DNA of 64,000 nucleotides from Euryodendron excelsum (Eukaryota > Streptophyta > Magnoliopsida > Ericales > Pentaphylacaceae), in the NCBI GenBank assembly GCA_033060915.1, contig CM065398.1:617501-681500 (forward strand), in the 5' to 3' direction. The stretch's first letter is position 1. Each line of letters begins with the position of its first letter. This document shows, piece by piece, positions 56,510 to 64,000 of the stretch. Under the pieces are notes generated by a model. It ran no database searches. It was not told the DNA's origin and was given only the letters and a program-made list of their open reading frames with translations. Both the position numbers and the translations under genes were made by a program.

Positions 56510-57061
56510 TGTTATGAGGTCATGGCTCACCTCACCTCATGGTGGATGAGCCGCCTCAGAGTTCTATATATATCAGTGGCAAGAAGAAGAAAAGGAAAGA
56601 GCAAAACAAAAAAGAGAAAGAAGGAAAGAGAGAAAGCGGGAGAGAGACAAAAGAGAGAGAAAGCAGGAGAGAGACAGAAGAGAGAGAAAAGAGAGAGAGA
56701 GAGAAAGAAGAGAGAGAAAAGAGGGAGAGAGAAAGAAGAGAAAAGAAAGGAGAAGAGGAAAAGAGAAGAAAGAAAAAGGCAAAAAGTGTAGGTAAATTAT
56801 TTACATTCATTTCTATTGTTTCTATCTTTTGTATTATGAAAGCAATACATGAGTGATCAAGAAGATCTATCCCCAGTTCCAGAAGAACTATTTTATTATT
56901 CTATTTTGTCTTATGAAAGCAAGACATGCTTGGGTGATCAAGAAGATCTATCCCCATAGTTCTAGAAGAACGATTTAATAATAATTATGTGACAGTTCCA
57001 GAAGAACTCATTTTATTATATACTGTGTTTTGCTTGCTGCAAATTTATTTAATTTATAACA
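56510..57061 (+). repeat. 3' LTR of the young Copia
   Basis: 552 bp, TGTTATGAGG...TTATAACA. It is almost identical to the 5' LTR; differences include a few G/A changes in the GA tract and small length changes. Confidence 0.95.
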
Positions 57062-57066
57062 ATACT

Positions 57067-57472
57067 GCATTTCTTTTTGTTTTGGGTAAGCAAATATTGA
57101 ACATGACGTATGGTATAGCGTTTGAGTGAGAACTCTAATGACTCTGAGTGTTGTGTGATGGACCTCTCTTTTTGAGTCATCAGTACTATCGTCGATCATC
57201 ATCATCTTGACAAAAACAATAAACATTAGTAAACAGTTACTGATAATGAATAACAAGAGGATTGCACCTACTTACTGCGTGCATTCAATCTTGATGAGTC
57301 CAGCCTACTCTCCAGTCTCCCAGCTCAGCTCCCTCCCAAAGTTGGGAACCATTTAATTACTAATATTACTATAAAATAAGACAATATTTTCTTTTATTTA
57401 ACATTAATAACAATAATAAATTACCCAAACTATCCTCTCTACTGGAATTGGGTCGGTACTAATGAACAAAAT

Positions 57473-57529
<57 letters not shown>

Positions 57530-58430
57530 GCTCAACCACTGATTGATAAAACTATTTTTATGATACTACAAATAGTTTTAAAAGCAGTGATTCATACGAT
57601 GGTGTGCAGCAGCTCTAATCCAGTCTCCACTTACATCGAAAGAAAAACTCAATGACTAAATACAGGAACCAGGAAATCATAATTGAAACTAATTATTTAT
57701 ATTAAATAACAATGATAATGACAGAATCATATATATATATATATATATATTTATATGTATAAGTTTCTTATTTGGGTTATATGTATAGATATGTAAGAGT
57801 TTTTTATTTGTATATTGTATTCATTTATACTACTTCGATTAAGTTTTCTTATTTGAAGAAAATCAATAAGTTTTCGATTAAGTTGTCCGATATCAAGACT
57901 CACTAAATAAATTTTAATTATTGACATTATTTTTTGATGAATGAGCCCCAATTGTGAAGCATGATTTAGATTTTATATTTTTTTTATGAAATTAATTAGT
58001 TATAACATTTTTTTAATATGAATTTGAAGAAGCCTTATTCTTCTAGCAGTGCACGGGTTGACATCTACACTTAATTTAAATCAGAAGTCTTCAATTGGGG
58101 GCATATATAACATATAACCTGCACTGCACAATGCTGATATATATATGTGTGTGGGTGGGTGAAGGTGTGGCTACAAATAAACTTTCTGTGGACGATCCAT
58201 GATTTCACAATTTATGGGCTTTGGAGTATCTTTATTTGCATACCACTTTTTGGCCTAAGAGTTATTCAATTATGGAAGACCATGATTTCATTGGGCTTTA
58301 GAATGTTGTTGGGATTTTTTTGAAATTTTATGGATTTAGCAGGGCATTTTCCTTAGGTGATCCAAATGGCTTTATGCCACCCACACGTAATCATATGTTA
58401 TTGACACGTTCTTAAGAACTGCAATTAGAG
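57067..58430. other. Intergenic DNA with microsatellites
   Basis: On the minus strand a GTAAGTAG donor-like site at about 57270-57279 follows a GC-richer stretch (57280-57345) that may be a leader exon of an unidentified gene. A GT microsatellite of about 25 units lies at 57477-57527 and a TA tract at about 57730-57750. No protein-coding gene recognised. Confidence 0.35.
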
Positions 58431-58560
58431 TTGCAATAGGACTTAATTTCCCTCATATATAAAAGTAATGAAGTACCCAAGGTTCTATGTAGCACAATTC
58501 AGTTGAAGCAATTCGATTTGGGAGAAGAGGCTCGCAGGTCAGTGTTTCATGTCTGTTTGC
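58431..58560 (+). promoter_or_regulatory. Promoter-like segment with a short leader exon
   Basis: A TATA-like box (CATATATAAAAG, about 58455-58466) is followed about 30-90 bp later by a short stretch ending CGCAG|GTCAGTG (about 58535-58545), a strong donor. This is the layout of a plant promoter with a spliced leader. No following coding exon was found, so it may be a remnant or an RNA gene. Confidence 0.3.
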
Positions 58561-60231
58561 AAGTTATACCATGGTCTTTACTTTTTCATATGATGTCTCA
58601 GGTCATATTCCGTCCCATCATATTATGTCAAAGTTGGCTTTATTTCATGCGTTGTAGATAAGATAGACCAAAATATTGTTTTCTTCCATTTTTTTTCTTT
58701 TTCACACCATCCGCTTTTTTTTTTTCCCTTTATGGTACACTATCTTCTCCTACATGTATCATTCTTCCACTCCTACCTTTCTGTTGCAACCTCTTTTGTG
58801 GCAATCTGCTTCTCGCTCTCCTCTGTTTTTTTTTTTTTTTGGGTCCTTAAAGCATTGGTTCCAACCATCCAATCAATGATCATGTTGTGCAGATTTTTTG
58901 TTGCTTTTTTTTTAATCAAAACCTATTTTTAATTTGAAGAGTTATTAGTGCAATATCCGAAATACAGAGAAGAGCAGATTCATATGTTACATAACACCAA
59001 ACACTTATATGCTTTTAGGTCTTGTAGAGAGAGAATGTAAAGCAAGTTTTGGATTTCCTTGGTTTGAAGTCAAATAAGATTTTTTTTTTTTTTTTTTGGC
59101 TGTACTGTATTTCCTTTTTTTTTTTTTTTTGACAAGGGAAATACAACCAAAACAAAACCAGCAAACTAAATAAAGGAAAAGCGAAAAAAAGCACATACAG
59201 GCAGTTCGGGCCTTTTTCCTTTCTTCTTTGGTTTGCTTTGGGACAGTGAAGATTGGAGAGAGAGGGGGAAAAAAAAAGAAGAAAAAGTTGCACTCTTCTC
59301 TTAATCTTTTATCTATTTGTTTTCTTCGGGAACTAGTAGTCCTACTGGATCATGGTTTTACAGTTGCCTTTTTCTATTAATTTATCTTAAACCAGATGTG
59401 GATTCCCTATTTTCTTGTTACTATCTTCTCGGCATCTTGATCCTTACCTCCTAGTTGATGCGTATTAATATAATACTAGGTGGGACATTAGGGTGTACGG
59501 CCATACATGGGTTTTCTTATTTCATCATTCCAATATATATATATATATATATATATGTATATTCTGTTTGTATTTGTTATCTTTGATTGCTTGGTTTAAC
59601 AACTCCACTGATTTGGGTGGAACCCAAAAAGCATGTTTTTGTTTACTTTTTTTCTTTCAAATTTATCGTGGGTCTGGGCTTTTTATTTTTATTTTTTATA
59701 CATTATATATGTAATATTTTTAAATTAGTGTTAGCCTATACAATACACCGAATTTGTAATGTTATAGTCCTAATAGATAATCTTGGTAATAAATAATAAC
59801 AAGTTTATATATTTAGATTGCACAGATTATACGAATAACCTGGCATGGTATTCATAAGATTTGTTGTCATAATTTTGTTGAATATTTTGCTTAAACGTTC
59901 ATCAGAAATAAAAGAAGGATCAAATGGCTTCTCTTGAAATCTCATATATATTTGCACACTTTTTAAGCGGTCACATATAGAACTAACAATCAAATTTTAG
60001 TAAACAACGTTAGGATAATGTATTGTCCGCACTGCCTCAATATGGCCAAATCATAAGGATCTCCCTCCACTTCTTCATCTTCTTAGTCACCAAATAATCC
60101 TAGTAGTACGAATTAGATGAGATCTCATTAGAAATCAAGAGCAATATTTAAACACATTAATATATATAGTTTTAGCAGTGAAGTGTTAGTTTTGTAATGG
60201 TGATTTGTGTGGTCATCAAGTTTCATTTTAG
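58561..60231. other. T-rich intergenic DNA, no gene recognised
   Basis: Long T and A runs (for example 58708-58723, 59071-59089, 59116-59131) and a TA microsatellite at about 59535-59557. Short ORFs are low-complexity and hydrophobic only because of T-richness. Confidence 0.45.
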
Positions 60232-61548
60232 TGTTAGGATTCATTCCTTGTAAAATTAAGTTTAAAATAATCAAATAGCTCAACAGGGGTAGTACCATAG
60301 TTGCCGAAATGGAAAGCGGAAGCGGAAACGGAAGATGTTAAGGGAAACAGAAGCGGGAAGCGGGAAACGATTGGGAAATTTTTCCGAAACTTAGTGGAGA
60401 CCTATGAGAAACTTAGTAGAAACTTTGAGAAAACTTAGTAGAGACATTTGAGAAACTTAGTAGAAACTTATGCAAATAATTTTATAGATACTTAGTTAGA
60501 ACTTAAGGGAAAAAATGTATAAAAATTAACATTTTACGTTTTCGAAGCATTTCCCAAGAGTTTCTCAAACGTTTCCCAAGAGTTTCCGTTAAGTATCCAA
60601 AGAGTTTTCTACAAGTTTTCCAAATGTTTCCAAAAAGTTTCCCAAACGTTTCTCCCGTGTTTTCAAAACGTTTTTTCAAATTTTTTAAACAATTTCATCC
60701 CCGTCTTGGAAACGCGTTTCTGCCCCCAAAATGGGTTTTTGTGCAACTATGGGTAGTACCGCTCGAGCGAACTAGAGACCGCTCGAGCGAAGGGGCCAAG
60801 GCTTGCAAGGTTAAATATCCAGTAGCTATCGATCGAAGATTGCTCAAAGAAAAATTCCAGAGGCTATCCCTTGAATATCGCTTTGAAGTTAGCTCGAGCG
60901 AACTATCGCTCGAGCGATATGGCAAGTTTCAGTTCGAATTGGAATTACTCTCCCATCCGAGAAAGACTATTTGGCTTGGTTTTCTATAGACAATTAAGAG
61001 ATAATTCCAGCCGATCTTCTTGGTGTTTTTAGGAGGGCTATAAGAGCACAAAAAGGAGCACTTAAAGTTTAGAACTCTCAGACTGTGAAAAACATACAGA
61101 GAAGAAATACAGAGAGATTTAGAGAAGGTGAAGAATTGATTTTCTGAGATCAATAGTTCGCAAGTACCTTCATCGATTGCATCAAAATTGAAGATCTACT
61201 AGAGATTCACTTTGGAGGATTCTGAAGACGGAGAACATCGTGTTGATTAGGTGTTGAAGCAAGAGTGTGGAGGGCAGAAACTCAAAGAATCGAGTAAGCA
61301 GTCTTAGCTAGAGTTCGAGCGGATTCGAACAACACTTGTGGACTTCAATTGTTATTGGTTGTAAGTTGTGCTTGTATAAACTGTTCTATTTTAGTGCTTG
61401 GTTTGTTGGACGTGGTTTTTTTTCTGAGTTTGAGTTTTCACCATATATCGTGCTTCTCTTTACTTTACTGTTGTGTGATTAATTGCATTGCATATAAAAT
61501 TCATATAGTTAAAGAGTTAGGAGTAAATCTATGTACTTCGGAATTTCA
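60232..61548 (+). repeat. 5' LTR of the second SIRE-like element (with a MITE inside)
   Basis: From TGTTAGGATTC to GGAATTTCA, about 850 bp without the MITE and its duplication. The end is fixed by the primer site; the start is the best TG candidate and less certain. The palindrome GCTCGAGC occurs four times (about 60761, 60783, 60893, 60909), each within GCTCGAGCGA, in the likely upstream promoter part. Confidence 0.65.
60297..60750. mobile_element. Foldback MITE, Mutator-like, with a 10-bp target duplication
   Basis: 454 bp flanked by a perfect direct repeat GGGTAGTACC (60287-60296 and 60751-60760). Ends ATAGTTGC and GCAACTAT are inverted repeats. The left half is rich in GGAAAC/GGGAAAC and the right half in GTTTCC/GTTTCCC, so the whole element can fold into one imperfect hairpin. 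No transposase. A long duplication of 9-10 bp and a non-coding foldback suggest a Mutator-type MITE. Confidence 0.85.
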
Positions 61549-61550
61549 AT

Positions 61551-61562
61551 TGGTATCAGAGC
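61551..61562 (+). other. Primer-binding site (initiator tRNA-Met type)
   Basis: TGGTATCAGAGC, two bases after the LTR, exact match to the common plant Copia primer site. This fixes strand and LTR end. Confidence 0.9.
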
Positions 61563-61606
61563 GGGTCACTCCGTATTTCTTATTTGAGTGTGATCCTGAT
61601 TCTCGT

Positions 61607-63375
61607 ATTTATGGATTTACCTAAATAGGGTAACTGCACTGCATTCACTGCATCATTAGCAGGTCATGTAGAAACCTTTAAGACTGATGGTGACAGTAAG
61701 AGTGAGAAGTCGAAAAAGTCTAACAAGTCTCACATTGAAATTCAGAGTGAGTCTAGAAGAAAAGAAAAAAAAATATAAAATCTGCTCACTTTGAACTACA
61801 TAAACAGTGTCTCAAACTAGAAAAATATAAGTTTGATGTGACTGTCAACCTTAGAAACATTGAAAAGGAAAGAGACAACCTTCAACATGAAGTCCTTGAA
61901 TCTACTATCCTTGTTAGCCAACTGAAAGCTCACAGATTAACCCTTACTAACAAGAACTTAGAACTTGAGAAAGAACTCCAGCATCTTAAAGAAAAAAAGG
62001 TTACTTGTTTGTAAGATTGCCTCTCTTGAATCTGATTTGGCTAAAACTCAAGATTGTGTTAAGAAAATGAATGCAAGTTCAGAGAAACTTCACAGGATGA
62101 CAGATGTGCAAAAAATGTGTGGTGACCGATAGGGAATTGGCTTTGCGGAGGAGATGTGCAACAAAGCTAATAGTACTGAGAAGGTACATAATAAGCCTGT
62201 CACTACAAAGCCAATAGGTGAGATTAAAAAACCTCAAGGTAAAGAACAAAACATGTATGCATCCTTTCCAAATGTTAAACCTATCAATACTAGACCTAAG
62301 CCCTACTAACCACCACCATTGCATGAATTTGTTCCAGTATGTCACCACTGTGGATTTCGAGGCCATATACGACCTCAATGTCATAAGCTCTATGGTTTAC
62401 AAGCAAACTATATTAAGTCTAGAGCTAATGGATGCCATCAAGCTAGGTATGAGTATAATTTTACAAGCAATCGATTCAATGTTCTCTCATAGCCTATACG
62501 GGTTCAACCACCAAGATAGTTCAGACATAGATTTATGGTGAACCAAAACGCTATGGCCCAGTCGAGGATTACACTAAGCCAAACCAAACCTAAAAGAAAG
62601 AAAATTTGGATAAGAAGGTCTAACTATAGGTGTCAAGTTGCCCACATGGCATTGAAAGTCCAAAACCTTAACATGTGGTATCTTGATAGTGGGTGTTCCA
62701 CATGTGTGGAAACCGATCACTGTTCCCCTCAATTGAGAAAAGTGATGGTGGTCTAGTGACTTTTGGAGTTGGTAGCACCTCCAAGGTAATTGGTAAGGGG
62801 TGTGTATATGCTCAAGGCATACCCCAACTTAAAGATGTGCTGCTAGTTGATGGGTTAAAGGCAAATTTGACAAGTATGAGTCAGATATGTGACTCACATT
62901 CTATTTTAAAAAAAGAAGTGTAATATTTTGTCAAAAAATGGTGAACTTGTGATGCAAGGTGTGAGAACATCTGGTAATTGTTATGGTATTGTACCTAAAC
63001 CTAGTCTTATATACAACAATGCCTAGTCCAATGATGTAGAATTATGGCATCATCGTCTTGAACATGTGATCTATAAGGACCTAACCCAACTTGCCAGACA
63101 TAAACTTGTTCGAGGATTGCCTAAGTTGAACAAATCCTTGAACAAAGTGTGTTGACTGTGTCAATTAGGCAAGCAAGTTAGAAGTGTACACAAAAAGACT
63201 AATCAACTAGCTACTGACCATCCTTTGCAACTAGTACATATGGACCTTATGGGTGCCACACGAATTAAGAGCATTAGAGGTAAGAAGTACGTCTTCCTAG
63301 TTGTAGATGATTTCTCTCATTATTTTTGGGTTTACTTCTTGAGAGAAAAATCTGACACATTTGATGTATTCAAAA
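61607..63375 (+). pseudogene. Gag-protease-integrase remnant of the second SIRE-like element
   Basis: Begins ATGGATTTACC at 61609, soon jumping to the acidic and coiled-coil block (61680-62060). Then a complete zinc knuckle CHHCGFRGHIRPQC (about 62341-62382), the protease box MWYLDSGCS (about 62671-62697) with its Asp intact, GLKANLTSMSQICDS (about 62850), and integrase pieces: CQLGKQV (63158), a D motif (MDLMGATRIKS, 63241) and GKKYVFLVVDDFSHYFW (63281-63331). At least ten stops or shifts. It aligns in order with the segment 29953-28300 of the nested SIRE-like element. Confidence 0.82.
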
Positions 63376-63379
63376 TCTT

Positions 63380-63826
63380 ATGTTTATAGATGCAGATTAG
63401 GCAAGATGTGCTGATGTTAGAAAGAGAACTTTTGGGGGATGTTTCTACAATGGAAACAACCCGGTTGCTTGGCATAGCAAAAAAATAAAATGCTATCTCC
63501 CTATCAACTACTGAAGCAGAATACATTGCTGCTGGTAGTAGTTGAACTCAGCTTCTCTTGATGAAGTAGATACTAACTATGGTCTAAAACAAGATACAAT
63601 TACCTTGTATTGTGATAACATGAGTGCGATAAACATTCTAAAAATCATGTTCAGCACTCGCAGACTAAATGCATAGATATAAGACACCACTTTATCCGTG
63701 AACTAGTTGAAGAGAAAGTCATTGCACTAGAACACATCCAAATGGAACATCAGTGGGTTGATCTATTCACTAAACCTCTAGATAACCTTAGGTTTGAAAC
63801 CCCTTGAAACTCCCTCAGAGTGTGCC
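63380..63826 (+). pseudogene. C-terminal RNase H remnant joined to integrase by deletion
   Basis: Pieces in the Copia RNase H pattern: FGGCFYNGNNPVAWHSKK (about 63431-63484), EAEYIAAGSS, LYCDNMSAINI (63608-63640), [19 protein letters not shown] and WVDLFTKPLD (about 63751-63780). The RT and the late integrase that should lie in between are absent. Confidence 0.82.
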
Positions 63827-64000
63827 TCATTGACTAGCTCTTCTTCTTGGAGCCTAGGGTATGCTTAAATCTATTTTTTTTTTCCATAGAGCTCAACTTG
63901 TATATTTTTTTATCGCTATTTTGAAAAAAATCCAAAAATATTTTCATTTGTTTTCATAACCATTAAAAACATTTTTTTTTTGTTTTTTAATGATATTCTT
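63827..64000. other. 3' non-coding DNA of the second SIRE-like element
   Basis: T-rich sequence after the pol remnant. No LTR is reached before the window ends. Confidence 0.4.

Larger units (their letters stand above)
50486..57061 (+). mobile_element. Young Ty1/Copia retrotransposon, nearly intact
   Basis: 6.6 kb with a perfect 5-bp duplication ATACT (50481-50485 and 57062-57066). The LTRs differ at about ten positions in 550 (about 2%). It has gag, then pol in protease-integrase-RT-RNase H order, a 3' region with a duplicated motif, and polypurine tract AAGGGGGAG (56501-56509). Only a few lesions are visible: a stop at 53138, a one-base deletion near 53471 and a stop at 54541. It is the most recently inserted dated element in the window. 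The lineage within Copia was not assigned. Confidence 0.95.
60232..64000 (+). mobile_element. SIRE-like Copia element, 5' part, internally deleted (runs off the window)
   Basis: A plus-strand LTR (60232-61548) is followed by primer site TGGTATCAGAGC (61551-61562) and SIRE-type gag-pol blocks. Compared with the nested SIRE-like element, the N-terminal gag is missing (junction near 61625) and the segment from late integrase to late RNase H is missing (junction near 63380). The 3' end is outside the window, so the target duplication could not be tested. Frequent stops and frame changes show a dead copy of a different family from the nested one. Confidence 0.82.

Noticed and set aside
59005..59293. 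Hydrophobic ORFs with Phe/Leu runs
   Set aside because: Caused by T and A homopolymers; no membrane-protein start or homologue recognised.

Overview
The window is nuclear DNA of a flowering plant, most likely a eudicot: AT-rich intergenic sequence, spliced genes, and plant-type LTR retrotransposons, a CACTA transposon and MITEs. Only one ordinary gene is recognisable. It is the 5' end of a minus-strand plasma-membrane cation-binding protein (PCAP1/DREPP family), two exons in bases 1-396. Everything to its right is intergenic DNA, much of it built by repeated transposon insertion. No tRNA, rRNA or CRISPR feature was seen.

Layout. (a) 1-2813: PCAP1-like exons, leader and upstream DNA with one hairpin MITE. 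(b) 2814-14078: a complete but decayed Tat-lineage Gypsy element with LTRs, primer-binding site, gag, protease, RT, two RNase H domains, integrase, a 62-bp minisatellite and a spliced antisense ORF. Its 3' LTR carries three copies of a 79-bp unit that is single in the 5' LTR. (c) 14348-15198: a Copia element shrunk to 851 bp with a perfect target-site duplication (TSD). (d) 17482-49945: a minus-strand SIRE/Maximus-like Copia of about 10 kb, stretched to 32 kb by insertions. A 4.2-kb solo LTR sits in its env-position ORF, and a 17.9-kb CACTA transposon (30394-48330) sits in its gag. The CACTA element carries a TNP2 transposase, a Transposase_32-like gene, an opposite-strand Transposase_24-like gene, a captured receptor-like-protein LRR fragment and two solo LTRs. 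(e) 50486-57061: a young Copia element (LTRs about 98% identical, perfect TSD) with nearly intact gag and pol. (f) 57062-60231: sequence with microsatellites and promoter-like motifs but no recognised gene. (g) 60232 to the end: the 5' part of a second SIRE-like element, internally deleted, with a Mutator-like foldback MITE in its LTR.

Relative order can be read from nesting and LTR divergence. The 17-50 kb SIRE-like element is oldest (LTRs differ by roughly a tenth). CACTA and the solo LTRs came later. The Tat element LTRs differ by about 6%, nearly all transitions, and the 50-57 kb Copia is the youngest dated insertion. Most coding regions in the elements are broken by stops and frameshifts. 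In the Tat element most stops are CAG-to-TAG, CGA-to-TGA or TGG changes, as expected from decay of methylated cytosines.

The most notable biology is that ORFs of the same plant 'putative transposon protein' type occur both in the env position of the Copia element and as a gene of the CACTA DNA transposon. Other notable points are the 79-bp LTR-edge expansion, the LRR capture by CACTA, and CpG-rich palindromic islands inside CACTA. All protein assignments are by eye; no database search was run.
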